Shown one piece after another: positions 30,035 to 38,636 of a DNA stretch of 43,684 nt. Source of the stretch: DATAVB01 sp040414495 (GTDB lineage: Bacteria; Actinomycetota; Actinomycetes; Mycobacteriales; QHCD01). The notes below the pieces were generated by a model. The model was not told the origin of the DNA and did not search any database. It was given only the letters and a program-made list of their open reading frames with translations. The translations under genes were made by a program, and so were the position numbers. The DNA is taken from the NCBI GenBank assembly GCA_040414495.1, contig JBEDUI010000101.1, positions 1 through 43,684 of the forward strand, read 5' to 3'. Each line of letters begins with the position of its first letter. Position 1 is the first letter of the stretch.

Positions 30035-32071
30035 CTAGGACGTGACTGGTACCCGCTCGTCAAGACGCTCCTGCTCCTCCTCGAACAGCTTCGTGGCGAT
30101 GTGGTCGACGGCGCGCTCGAGCCGGGCCCGATCCTCAGCATCAGAGCAGGACCAGTCCTCCAGCCGGCCATCGAGCCAGTTCCGCCACGCCGCGGACAAC
30201 CGGTCGACCTCGGCCTGACCGGCCGTCGTCAGGCTCAGATCGCCACCGTCCAGGCCGATAAAGCCGGCGGCGGCGAATTCCCGGAACGCCGGCTCCAGCA
30301 CCTCGGCCGGCACCCGGTGAGCGCGGGCAATGCTCGGCACCGAAACGCCGTCCTGGTACTGACCGCGCCAATAAACCTGGCCCAACATCCAGGCCTGGCC
30401 GGGCGTCAGCGCCGTACCGGAATCGGCGAGAACCTGCAGCTTCGCCGGCAGATCGGCCCGCCGCAATACCCGGGAAACCGCCAATTCCAACTGCCGGTCG
30501 GCATCGACCCGGTCCGGCGCCTGGAAACCGTCGCCGGCACTGTTCGCGCCGGCTCGGGCGCTGTCGCGCATTGGCACCTGTTTGAGGAACAAGGCCACCA
30601 CGAACCCGACGGCGGCGACCGGAATCGCCCAGCGGAACACGAAATTCAGGGTTTCGGCGTAGGCGTCAACAATGTGGACAATGCTGGCGGCCGGCAACCG
30701 GTGCAACAGCATCGGGTTGGTGACCGCGGCCGGCGGTACGCCGGGTGATTGTGCCACCGCCTTGGCCAGATTGGGCCCGAGCTGGCTGGTGTAGAGCGTG
30801 CCGAAAATCGCCGTACCAAAGGAACTGCCCAAGGTCCGGAAGAACGTGACCCCGGAGGTGGCCGATCCCAGCTCGCGGTAGGCGACCGTGTTCTGCACGA
30901 CGATCGTGAGGACCTGCATGGCCAGCCCGATCCCCAGCCCGAGCACGAACATATAGACCGATTCGAGCGCGACCCCGGTTTGTGCGTCCATAGTGGACAT
31001 CAGGTAGAGGCCGACCGCGATCACCGCGGTGCCGGCAATCGGGAAGATCCGGTATTTACCGGTCCGGCTGACCACAGTGCCGGAGAACGTCGAGGTGAGC
31101 AGCAGTCCGACCACCAACGGCAGCGTACGAATTCCCGACAGCGTGGCCGACGTACCGTTCACGAACTGCAGATACGTCGGCAGGAACGTGATCACGCCGA
31201 GCATCGCGAAACCGACGATAAAGCTGAGAATCGAGCAGACCGTGAACACCTGACTGCTGAACAGGTGCATCGGCAGGATCGGCTCGCGCGCCCGCAACTC
31301 GACCAGAACGAACGCGGCCAGCAGCACCACCGACCCGATGAACAGCCCGATGATCGTCGCCGAACCCCACGCGTACTGGTTTCCGCCCCACTCCAGGGCC
31401 AGGATCAACCCGCACGAACCCATGGCGACCAGGGCGATTCCGAGGTAATCAATGATCGGCGCCACCGCCGCTTTCACCGACGGAATCGTGGCCGCGGTCA
31501 TCACCAGCATCACGACCGCGACCGGCACGTTGACGTAGAAACACCAGCGCCAGGACGCATGATCGGTGAACAAACCGCCCAGAGTCGGGCCGATCACGGT
31601 GGTCACGCCGAATACCGCCCCGAGCGCGCCCTGGTATTTACCGCGTTCCCGCAGCGGAATCACATCGGCGATCAACGCCATCGCGGTAACCATCAGGCCA
31701 CCGCCGCCGATGCCCTGAACGGCGCGGGCCGCGATCAACATCAGCATGCTGTTCGACGCGCCGGCGACCACCGAACCGCCGACGAACACGATTGCGCTGA
31801 GCTGGAAGACGATCTTGCGGCCGAACAGATCGCCGAACTTACCCACCAGCACGGTGGCGACCGTCTCGGCCAAGAGGTACGCGGTCACCACCCACGCCAT
31901 GTGCCCACTGCCGCCCAGGTCGGCGACGATGGTCGGCAGCGCGGTGGAGACGATCGTCTGATCCAACGCGGCCAGCAGCATGCCGAGCAGGATCGTGACG
32001 AACACGAGGTTGGTTTGCGCGCGGGTGCGGGGCCGCGCGATTGCGGGAGCCTGGTTGACGGACGTGCTCAT
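30035..32071 (-). CDS. DHA2-family (EmrB/QacA type) drug efflux MFS pump with C-terminal winged-helix domain
   Basis: 678 residues, far longer than the usual 480-530. Fourteen membrane helices fill residues 20-530. Signatures: LLAALDQTIVSTALPTIVAD, KFGDLFGRKIVFQ, ARAVQGIGGGGLMVTAMALI and GALGAVFGVTTVIGPTLGGL. After the last helix (VGFVVALFLKQVPMRD) a soluble tail of about 140 residues follows. It has LELAVSRVLRRADLPAKLQV, LTPGQAWMLGQVYWRGQYQD, VPSIARAHRVPAEVLEPAFR and a wing-like GLDGGDLSLTTAGQAEVDRL, which together read as a MarR-like winged helix. AAGGAG precedes ATG 32071. The tail may sense ligand or DNA on the cytoplasmic side. Such fusions occur in other actinobacteria. Confidence 0.88.
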   Translation of the reverse strand: MSTSVNQAPAIARPRTRAQTNLVFVTILLGMLLAALDQTIVSTALPTIVADLGGSGHMAWVVTAYLLAETVATVLVGKFGDLFGRKIVFQLSAIVFVGGSVVAGASNSMLMLIAARAVQGIGGGGLMVTAMALIADVIPLRERGKYQGALGAVFGVTTVIGPTLGGLFTDHASWRWCFYVNVPVAVVMLVMTAATIPSVKAAVAPIIDYLGIALVAMGSCGLILALEWGGNQYAWGSATIIGLFIGSVVLLAAFVLVELRAREPILPMHLFSSQVFTVCSILSFIVGFAMLGVITFLPTYLQFVNGTSATLSGIRTLPLVVGLLLTSTFSGTVVSRTGKYRIFPIAGTAVIAVGLYLMSTMDAQTGVALESVYMFVLGLGIGLAMQVLTIVVQNTVAYRELGSATSGVTFFRTLGSSFGTAIFGTLYTSQLGPNLAKAVAQSPGVPPAAVTNPMLLHRLPAASIVHIVDAYAETLNFVFRWAIPVAAVGFVVALFLKQVPMRDSARAGANSAGDGFQAPDRVDADRQLELAVSRVLRRADLPAKLQVLADSGTALTPGQAWMLGQVYWRGQYQDGVSVPSIARAHRVPAEVLEPAFREFAAAGFIGLDGGDLSLTTAGQAEVDRLSAAWRNWLDGRLEDWSCSDAEDRARLERAVDHIATKLFEEEQERLDERVPVTS

Positions 32072-32496
32072 CGGGCGCTGACTCCTTGCATGCGGCCAGA
32101 TCGAACTTCGGCCCCCGACGCCAAACACCCCAAAAGGTAGCAGCGAGTCACGCAATGGACGTGGAAGCCATTACCTCTCGGCGGGTCCGGCGAGCCGAGA
32201 TCAGTATCACCCCGGATCGGATTCCACCCCACCGCACTCTTGACCGGCGGGCTGTGCCTCGGCGTCGCGGCCACCGTGCGTCGTTGCGCTACGCCAGATC
32301 GACGATCGCCTACGTGAAATCCAAAATTCCGTTGGCATCTCACCTCACCCTCACCGTAAACACGATTGGTCCCAGGCCGCATCTCGACAATCTCAGAAAT
32401 CGTTCTCTCAAACTATTGTGTCGAGCTCGATCGGTGGTGATACTGCTGTGCAGATTCTTCTTATTTGCCCTGTCAGCTCCGAGGCGGAGGTCGTAC
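32072..32496. other. 425-bp divergent intergenic region
   Basis: It lies between the efflux pump (-) and the Tat-exported protein (+). It becomes AT-richer from about 32310 onward. It holds a perfect TCGAGCTCGA palindrome (32421-32430) and a GGCGGAGG ribosome site before ATG 32497. I found no convincing gene or clear promoter pair in it. Confidence 0.4.
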
Positions 32497-34266
32497 ATGA
32501 GCGAAGCAGAATCAGCATCCGGCGTCTCCCGGCGCCGTTTCCTGGGCCGAACCGCGGCCGCGGGCGCTGTCGCTGCGGGAATTGCGGCCACCTCGCGGGT
32601 GACCGCGCAGGCCGCAACCCCGCCAACGTCTGAACCAGCGGCCGAAACCACGGCCGAAGGTGGTGTGGACAGCACATTCTTCGGCACGGTATTCATCGAG
32701 CACGCCGGGTCATTTGCCGCCACCACCAGCGACGGCGACCTCTGGGCGAACTGCTGGGCCGACGACAACGCCGTTTACGCCACCAATGGCGACGGCCGCG
32801 GGTTTTCCAGCGAACCGTTCAAGGACATCGTGGTCAACCGGATCGACGGCACTCCGGAGACCGGAATTACCGGGGAAAAGCTGGCCGAGGCCGATCAGGT
32901 CGGCACCATCTGGGCCGACCCCAACCAGTACAACCGCAAACCGACCGGAATGGTCTGCGTAGGCGGCGTTCTGTACCTGGCCTACCAGGATCTCAAGACC
33001 GGTACGAATGCGTTTGACGACGTGCCGAATGCCAGCATTTCGCGCTCCGATGATCACGGCAAGACCTGGCAGAAGACCAGCGCGGCCATGTTCACCGATC
33101 ACCGGTTCACCACGATCTTCTTCCTGGATTTCGGTAAGAATTCGGAAAACGCTCAGCCCGCGCTCGGCCCGGTCGACGGGAAATACGTGTACGCCTACGG
33201 GCTGGATTGGAACTGGCGCAGCTCCGGTTCCGGTACGGTGCCCGACCCGGTCGATCTGTATCTGGCCCGGGTGCCGCAGGATGCGGTTCAGGACCGGAGT
33301 AAGTGGACGTTCTTCGCCGGCGCCGATGCGGCCGGACGTCCGCAGTGGACGTCCCGGATCGAGGACAAACAGGCGGTATTGCACGACCCGACCCGCCGGT
33401 ATCTGGACACGCGGCCGGGTAATTCCGGGAACCTGCCGGTCATTTCCCAGGGCGGTGTGCTCTACAACAAGGCATTGAACCGCTACATCTACACGTCCTG
33501 GACCGATCCGAGCTTCGAATTCTACGAATCGCCCACACCGTGGGGTCCATGGAAGCGGTTCCTGTATTTCAACGAGGGTCTGGTGCCGTGGTATCAGATG
33601 AGCGACAAGACGCACACCCCGAAGAACGGCGGCTACGCCACCACGATCCCGTCGAAGTTCGTCAGCGCCGATGGGCAGGACATGTGGGTGCAGAGCAACT
33701 GGTGGAGCGCTCCGGCCCCAACCCCACAGGACAATTACAACTTCAACCTGCGCCGTTTGCGGGTCACGCCGTACCGATTCATCCCGGCGACCAACCGCCC
33801 GAATTCGCAGGACAATCTCGCCCGCAGCGGTGCTGACGTGACAACAATCAACGTCTGCTGCCACTTCGCCAATTGGAAGTACCTGAGTGACGGCGACAAA
33901 ACCAAGAGCGAGGACAGCTTCGACGGCACCAACAAACAGCTGGATTACTGGGGTTACACATTCTCCCGTCAGTACCGGATGAATCGCGTCGCCTATACCA
34001 CCGGCACCATGTTCCCCGACGGTGGCTGGTTCTCCGCTTTCGGCGGCGGGCTACGGGTCCAGGTACGCCAGAACTTCGAATGGGTCGATGTGGATGGCCT
34101 GCAAATCTCGCCGGATTACCCGTACAGCTCGGATGCGGGGGCCACTACGACCTACACCTTGAAGTTCGCGCCCACGGCCGGTGATGGAATCCGGATCGTC
34201 GGACAACCCGGCGGCAGCGCGTTCTTCACCTCGATTGCCGAGCTCGAGGTCTATTACGACGGCTGA
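32497..34266 (+). CDS. Tat-exported DUF4185-like protein with C-terminal discoidin-like domain
   Basis: 589 residues. The Tat signal has SRRRFLGRTAAAGAVAAGIA and an AQA cleavage site near residue 39. The main domain (60-430) looks like a beta-propeller: DLWANCWADDNAVYATNGDG, ASISRSDDHGKTWQ with an Asp-box feel, YVYAYGLDWNW, VLYNKALNRYIYTSWTDPSF and TTIPSKFVSADGQDMWVQSN. This most resembles DUF4185/sialidase-like proteins. Some DUF4185 members are endo-D-arabinanases (GH183), so a glycan is a fair guess for substrate. Residues 450-589 (WKYLSDGDKT, YWGYTFSRQYRMNRVAYTTG, ending TSIAELEVYYDG) fit a discoidin/CBM32-type sugar-binding domain. It is convergent with the GH92 gene across a perfect terminator hairpin. 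Confidence 0.68.
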   Translation: MSEAESASGVSRRRFLGRTAAAGAVAAGIAATSRVTAQAATPPTSEPAAETTAEGGVDSTFFGTVFIEHAGSFAATTSDGDLWANCWADDNAVYATNGDGRGFSSEPFKDIVVNRIDGTPETGITGEKLAEADQVGTIWADPNQYNRKPTGMVCVGGVLYLAYQDLKTGTNAFDDVPNASISRSDDHGKTWQKTSAAMFTDHRFTTIFFLDFGKNSENAQPALGPVDGKYVYAYGLDWNWRSSGSGTVPDPVDLYLARVPQDAVQDRSKWTFFAGADAAGRPQWTSRIEDKQAVLHDPTRRYLDTRPGNSGNLPVISQGGVLYNKALNRYIYTSWTDPSFEFYESPTPWGPWKRFLYFNEGLVPWYQMSDKTHTPKNGGYATTIPSKFVSADGQDMWVQSNWWSAPAPTPQDNYNFNLRRLRVTPYRFIPATNRPNSQDNLARSGADVTTINVCCHFANWKYLSDGDKTKSEDSFDGTNKQLDYWGYTFSRQYRMNRVAYTTGTMFPDGGWFSAFGGGLRVQVRQNFEWVDVDGLQISPDYPYSSDAGATTTYTLKFAPTAGDGIRIVGQPGGSAFFTSIAELEVYYDG

Positions 34267-34272
34267 TAGTCA

Positions 34273-34302
34273 GGCCCGCGCCGGGCATTGTCGGCGCGGG
34301 CC
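34273..34302. terminator. Bidirectional terminator hairpin
   Basis: GGCCCGCGCCG (34273-34283) and CGGCGCGGGCC (34292-34302) form a perfect 11-bp stem with an 8-base loop between the convergent DUF4185-like and GH92 genes. CCATTTTA follows on the plus side. Confidence 0.85.
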
Positions 34303-34310
34303 CGGCCATT

Positions 34311-36479
34311 TTATGTCAGTGAATACGGCAGCTGCTCGTCGGAATACGTGCCGACGTGCGGCTGCTCCGACATGGTGAATGCCACCGTGCCGCCATTCGC
34401 GAGCGTTTCGTGGGATATCGCGAGCCGGTCGTACGGCGTGCCGTTGACGCTGATTTCCCGCCAATACGGGTGTTGCGGCTCGTCGGCCTCGATCACCAGG
34501 TCCCGGCCACCAGGCAGGTGCACGGTGATGCGGCGGAACAGCGGCGAACCAAATACGTACTCCGGCACGCCTGGGCAGAGCGGATAAAGTCCCAGCGCGC
34601 CCCAGATGTACCACGCGGCGGTGCTGCCGTTGTCCTCGTCACCAGGCAATCCGTCCGGCAACGCGCTGAACGAATGCTCCAAGGTGCGGCGAACCCAGAA
34701 CTGCGTTTTGTCCGGCCGGCCAACCGCGGCGTAAAGGAACGGAATGTGGAAGCTGGGCTGGTTGCTGATCGCGAACTGGCCCAGCCCGCCAGCCGCCATC
34801 TCCGACATTTCGTGGATCTCGAAACCGTAGCTGCCGACCTTGAACACCGCCGGCATCGTCATCAGCTCATCCAGCCGGGCCACCAACGCATCGCGGCCGC
34901 CCATCAATTGGGCCAGGCCGCGCACGTCGTACGGCACGGCCCAACTGCACTGCCACGCACTGCCTTCGCAGTACGGATCGCCCCACTGCAACGGATCGAA
35001 CGGTTCCTGCCAACTGCCGTCCTCGCCCCGGCCGCGCATGAACCCGACCTCTGAATCAAAGAGCAGGCGGTAATTCCCAGCCCGGTTGAGCAACTCGGCC
35101 TGATCCTCGCCGTGCCCCAGCAGGCCGGCGATCTGGCCGATGCAGAAATCGCCGTACAGATAATCCAACGTGTTGTTGACGCTCTCCCCGAACTGCTCAT
35201 GCGGCAGATAACCGTGGCGCAGATAGGCTTCCGTACCGGGCCGAGCGGCGAACGCGTGCGCCCGCAGCCCTTGATACGCGGCCTGAATGTCGAAATTGTC
35301 GATGCCCTTGCGGACCGCGTCGGAGATCACCACGTCGATGAGAGTGCCCGGCATCGTGTACCGCTCCCCCGGTGAGAGCCAGCGGGGCAGAAATCCGCTC
35401 TCCCGGTAGAAATTGACCCAGCCCTCGATCATCTCCCCCAACAGGTCGGGAAAGAGCACGCTGTAGAGCGGAAGGCTGGTCCGGAACACATCCCAGAAAC
35501 CGACGTCGGAATACATCGGACCGGGCGCAATCGCACCATTTCCCGGACTGTAGTGAACCTGAGCCCCGCTGACGTCGTATTCGTGCGAGGTGTGCGGATA
35601 CAACAGCGTCCGGTAAAGGCAGGTATAGAACGTGGCCAGCTTGGCCTGGTCCGGATCATCGACCTCGATCCGACCGAGGTTTTCCTCCCACTCACGCTCG
35701 GCCGCTGCGCGAATGGAGTCGAAGGGCTCGCGCGCCTCGGCGGCGAGATTCTGTTCGGCCTGCTGCACGCTGATGTACGACGTGGCCAGCCGTGCGGTAA
35801 CGACGCCGGACTCAGGCAGGATCAGCCCGACGTAGCCGCCAACCTGATCGCCGTCGGCCGACAAATCCGCGGTGGTACGGAATTCGGCGTCGAAGGTACC
35901 GGTGGTCCCGGGATCGGTGTCGCAGTCGAGCTCAAGGACGAAATACAACGCGAAATTGTCCGGCACGCCGCCGGAATTCGACCGGGTGAATCCGCTGATC
36001 CGCCGACCCTCGATCCGGATCGACGCCGCCCCGGCGAATGTGCCGAGCACGAGCCGCGGCTGCTCGCGATCCCGGTAGGTCAGCCGGATCGCCGCGCAGC
36101 GCGTGGTCGGAGTCATCTCCAGAGTGGTCTGCGAGCGCAACAGGTCGACCTTGAGGTAATCGGGCCGAATAACCAACTGCTGCGGATCAAACGACGAGGA
36201 GCGTTCGCGCGGCGCCACCTGCAACCGGCCGGTCGTCGGCATCACCACCAGCCGGCCGTAGTCAGCGATCCACGGACTGGGCTGGTGGGTCAGCCGCAGA
36301 CCGTAAAACCGCCGGTGCGCCGGATGGAAGAACCAGCGCTCCCCATCGGCCGTCGTTTGTGGACACCAGCTGGCCATGCCGAACGGCCGGGAGACCAGTG
36401 GCAGCGTATTTCCGTTGGAGAATTCGAAAAACGAATCCGTACCCTGCAACGGGTTGACATGGCGAATTCGGCTGGTCAA
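34311..36479 (-). CDS. Glycoside hydrolase family 92 (alpha-mannosidase-like)
   Basis: 722 residues. TTG 36479 is the start, 6 bases after GGGAGGG; no ATG is near. N-terminal beta domain begins HVNPLQGTDSFFEFSNGNTL and PFGMASWCPQT. The catalytic (alpha/alpha)6 domain holds YRTLLYPHTSHEYDVSGAQV, SDVGFWDVFRTSLPLYSVLF, GFLPRWLSPGERYTMPGTLI, FAISNQPSFHIPFLYAAVGR and GLPGDEDNGSTAAWYIWGAL, which carries the acidic residues expected for the base. GH92 enzymes are calcium-dependent exo-alpha-mannosidases. No signal peptide is visible, so it is either cytoplasmic or exported by another way. It could work on sugars released by the exported DUF4185-like protein encoded opposite. Confidence 0.9.
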   Translation of the reverse strand: MTSRIRHVNPLQGTDSFFEFSNGNTLPLVSRPFGMASWCPQTTADGERWFFHPAHRRFYGLRLTHQPSPWIADYGRLVVMPTTGRLQVAPRERSSSFDPQQLVIRPDYLKVDLLRSQTTLEMTPTTRCAAIRLTYRDREQPRLVLGTFAGAASIRIEGRRISGFTRSNSGGVPDNFALYFVLELDCDTDPGTTGTFDAEFRTTADLSADGDQVGGYVGLILPESGVVTARLATSYISVQQAEQNLAAEAREPFDSIRAAAEREWEENLGRIEVDDPDQAKLATFYTCLYRTLLYPHTSHEYDVSGAQVHYSPGNGAIAPGPMYSDVGFWDVFRTSLPLYSVLFPDLLGEMIEGWVNFYRESGFLPRWLSPGERYTMPGTLIDVVISDAVRKGIDNFDIQAAYQGLRAHAFAARPGTEAYLRHGYLPHEQFGESVNNTLDYLYGDFCIGQIAGLLGHGEDQAELLNRAGNYRLLFDSEVGFMRGRGEDGSWQEPFDPLQWGDPYCEGSAWQCSWAVPYDVRGLAQLMGGRDALVARLDELMTMPAVFKVGSYGFEIHEMSEMAAGGLGQFAISNQPSFHIPFLYAAVGRPDKTQFWVRRTLEHSFSALPDGLPGDEDNGSTAAWYIWGALGLYPLCPGVPEYVFGSPLFRRITVHLPGGRDLVIEADEPQHPYWREISVNGTPYDRLAISHETLANGGTVAFTMSEQPHVGTYSDEQLPYSLT

Positions 36480-36518
36480 CGGAGGCCCTCCCTCGATGGC
36501 AACGCGAGCGGCAACACC

Positions 36519-37064
36519 CTAATCCAGGATTCGCGCCCGATCGAGCCCGGCCAGAATCGCCTCGACCGTCTCCGCCGGCGTCTGTGCCGACGTGTCCAGC
36601 CAGAGCCCGAGATCCGGCGGAGCCTCCCACAGATAGCGCTCCAACCCTTCCACCGACCAGTCACCGTAGCCGGATTTCGGCCGATCCCGCTCGCGCGCCG
36701 CCACTACCTCCGACCGCGGCGCCAGCGTGACCAGAAACCGCGGCCGGGTCCGTACGAGATCAACGAACCGCGGCACATCCGTACCCAGGATCACGTCCTG
36801 CACAACGGCGGAAAATCCGGCCGCGGCGTACTCATCGGCGACTCGGGCCGCCAATCGGTACCGCAGCCACAGCTGCTCGGTTTCGGCGGGCGAATTCTCC
36901 GGCGTCGGGTCCACCCGCCCGCAGACGATCGCCCGCCGGAACTGGTCGCCGCGCACATGGGCCGATCGCGGCAAACGCTCGGCCAACAATTGCGCCACGG
37001 TGGATTTTCCCGCCGCCATGACGCCGGTAATGACCACAACGGCGCCGGCCAATTCAGATTCCAC
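36519..37064 (-). CDS. P-loop ATPase / small-molecule kinase-like protein
   Basis: 181 residues from GTG 37064, 7 bases after GGGAGGG; the frame is open to 37427 but that part overlaps the divergent gene. Walker A is ITGVMAAGKSTVAQLLAERL with Lys20. A possible acid follows in HVRGDQFRRAIV, and AVVQDVILG resembles a Walker-B-like strand. RPKSGYGDWSVEGLERYL resembles a lid. This is the AAA_33/chloramphenicol-phosphotransferase-like kinase type, which phosphorylates small molecules or nucleosides. The substrate is unknown. It is 58 bp from the divergently transcribed methyltransferase-APH fusion and 39 bp downstream of the GH92 gene start. Confidence 0.8.
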   Translation of the reverse strand: MESELAGAVVVITGVMAAGKSTVAQLLAERLPRSAHVRGDQFRRAIVCGRVDPTPENSPAETEQLWLRYRLAARVADEYAAAGFSAVVQDVILGTDVPRFVDLVRTRPRFLVTLAPRSEVVAARERDRPKSGYGDWSVEGLERYLWEAPPDLGLWLDTSAQTPAETVEAILAGLDRARILD

Positions 37065-37121
37065 CGCCGGCCCTCCCAATTCGATTGCCCGTACCGTGGC
37101 ACAAGACGACCATGGACCGCG

Positions 37122-38546
37122 ATGAGTTATTGGGACGTGGAGCCGACGAGCGCGCCGGGCGGTCGCAGCGTCGCGCTGGACCTGCCGGATCTGAACCTGA
37201 CCCTGCGCACCGAACGCGGCGTATTCGCCGGTACCCGTATCGACCGGGGCACGCTGGCCCTGCTGCGCGCGGCCCCGACCCCGCAGCCGCACCAGGCCGT
37301 ACTCGACCTGGGCACCGGCTACGGACCGATCGCGCTGACCCTGGCCCGCCGGGCACCGAGCGCCGCCGTGTGGGCAATCGACCGCAACCGCCGGGCGTTG
37401 CGCCTGACCGACCAGAACGCGCGGCATGTGGACGCTCTAAATGTGGTGATCGCCGAGCCGGGCGAAGTGCCCGCGATGCTTCGGTTCGACGGCCTCTACA
37501 GCAACCCGCCGATCAAGATCGGCAAGGAGCCGCTGCACGACCTACTCCTGGACTGGCTGGGCCGACTCACCGCGGGGTCGAGGGCCTGGCTCGTGGTGAA
37601 GCAGACCATGGGCGCCGACTCGCTGCAGTCCTGGCTGACCGAGGCGGCGTTTCCTACCAGCCGGATCGGGTCGAAGCAGGGCTACCGGCTGCTGCGGGTC
37701 GACGTACCGGGCCGTCCGACGGCGGACCTCGACCCGGCCATCCTGGAAACGCTCGCCGCCGAGACCGGCGGGCCGTGGCGGGTGCTGGGTCACCTGGCCG
37801 GTGGCTACTCCGACGTCGTCCGTCTGGTCGGCCGGGGCCAGGTCCGCGCGGTGTTGAAGGTCAAGCACGGAGCTTGGTGGGCCGACCAACTCGACCGGCT
37901 GCGCGTGGTCACCGAGGACCTGCGCCGGCTCGGGTACCCGGCGCCCGAGGTCATGGCCGCCGGTCCGCTGCCGGACGGACGGGCCTACCTACTGACCGAA
38001 TTCCGGCCCGGTCGTCCGCCGGCGGAGGCGACGCAGGGTCAACTGGACGCGCTGTTGGAAGCGGTCACGCTGCACGATGCGGTCCATCCGCCGGAGGTAC
38101 GGGACTGGTCGACGATGGTCACGGCGTTCCTCAACGGCGGGCTGACCGAGGCCAACTTCCATCCCACCCTGGCCCGACCGGCCGCGGCCGCGCTCGCATT
38201 GGTCGCGCGGCCCGTACCGGCGCTGCCCACCGGCGCTCTGGTGCACGGCGATTTCACCGCCGGCAACAGCCTGTTCGTCGGCGACCGGCTCACTGGCATC
38301 GTTGACCTCGAAGGCTTCGGCCGCGGTACGCCGGCCATCGACATCGTGGCGCTGCTGGCCCGGGTGTCCGATGCCGTCGTGGCTCGCCGGATGATGCGCC
38401 GGGCGGTCGAGTTGGTCGGTACGGACGTTGCCGCCGCCTGCCTGGCGCACCGGGTCCTGGCCGGTCTGGCCTGGGCGACCGAGCATCCCGACCTGCTGCC
38501 GGGTGCGGCGCAGTATGCCGAGCGGTTGCTCGCCCTCGCCCCGTAA
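37122..38546 (+). CDS. Fusion of RsmC-type SAM methyltransferase and APH-type kinase
   Basis: 474 residues in one frame. Residues 1-200 are a complete small-type methyltransferase: LPDLNLTLRTERGVFAGTRI, SAM loop VLDLGTGYGPIALTLA (62-68 core), and YSNPPIKIGKEPLH with the NPP catalytic motif of N-methylating MTases. Residues 210-474 are a complete APH kinase: HLAGGYSDVVRLV, KVKHGAWW, TEFRPGRPP, LVHGDFTAGNSLF (His375, Asp377, Asn382) and IVDLEGFGRGTPAIDIVALL (metal Asp395). The NPPI form suits guanine N2 methylation as in RsmC or a related RNA target. Kinase substrate unknown. No frameshift or linker repeat marks a recent joining. Confidence 0.85.
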   Translation: MSYWDVEPTSAPGGRSVALDLPDLNLTLRTERGVFAGTRIDRGTLALLRAAPTPQPHQAVLDLGTGYGPIALTLARRAPSAAVWAIDRNRRALRLTDQNARHVDALNVVIAEPGEVPAMLRFDGLYSNPPIKIGKEPLHDLLLDWLGRLTAGSRAWLVVKQTMGADSLQSWLTEAAFPTSRIGSKQGYRLLRVDVPGRPTADLDPAILETLAAETGGPWRVLGHLAGGYSDVVRLVGRGQVRAVLKVKHGAWWADQLDRLRVVTEDLRRLGYPAPEVMAAGPLPDGRAYLLTEFRPGRPPAEATQGQLDALLEAVTLHDAVHPPEVRDWSTMVTAFLNGGLTEANFHPTLARPAAAALALVARPVPALPTGALVHGDFTAGNSLFVGDRLTGIVDLEGFGRGTPAIDIVALLARVSDAVVARRMMRRAVELVGTDVAAACLAHRVLAGLAWATEHPDLLPGAAQYAERLLALAP

Positions 38547-38589
38547 GTTGCTCGCCCGCGCTGCCGTAACCTGTGATCTGTGGTCATAG

Positions 38590-38602
38590 TGAGCTAAGCT
38601 CA
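38590..38602. promoter_or_regulatory. Perfect MarR-type operator over the promoter
   Basis: TGAGCTAAGCTCA is a perfect 13-bp palindrome, 34 bp upstream of the MarR start. It contains TAAGCT (38595-38600), a -10 type box. This is the expected layout for autorepression of the MarR-ABC exporter operon. Confidence 0.6.
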
Positions 38603-38636
38603 GTATCGCCACAGCATTCGTACGTACGAGGTAGCC

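Noticed and set aside
30749..32140. Plus-strand 463-codon frame antisense to the DHA2 pump
   Set aside because: Gln/His/Arg-rich translation typical of the complement of a GC-rich membrane protein gene.
35553..37121. Long plus-strand frame upstream of the methyltransferase-APH fusion start
   Set aside because: It is antisense to the GH92 and P-loop kinase genes, and its translation lacks domain features. The methyltransferase fold begins at 37122.
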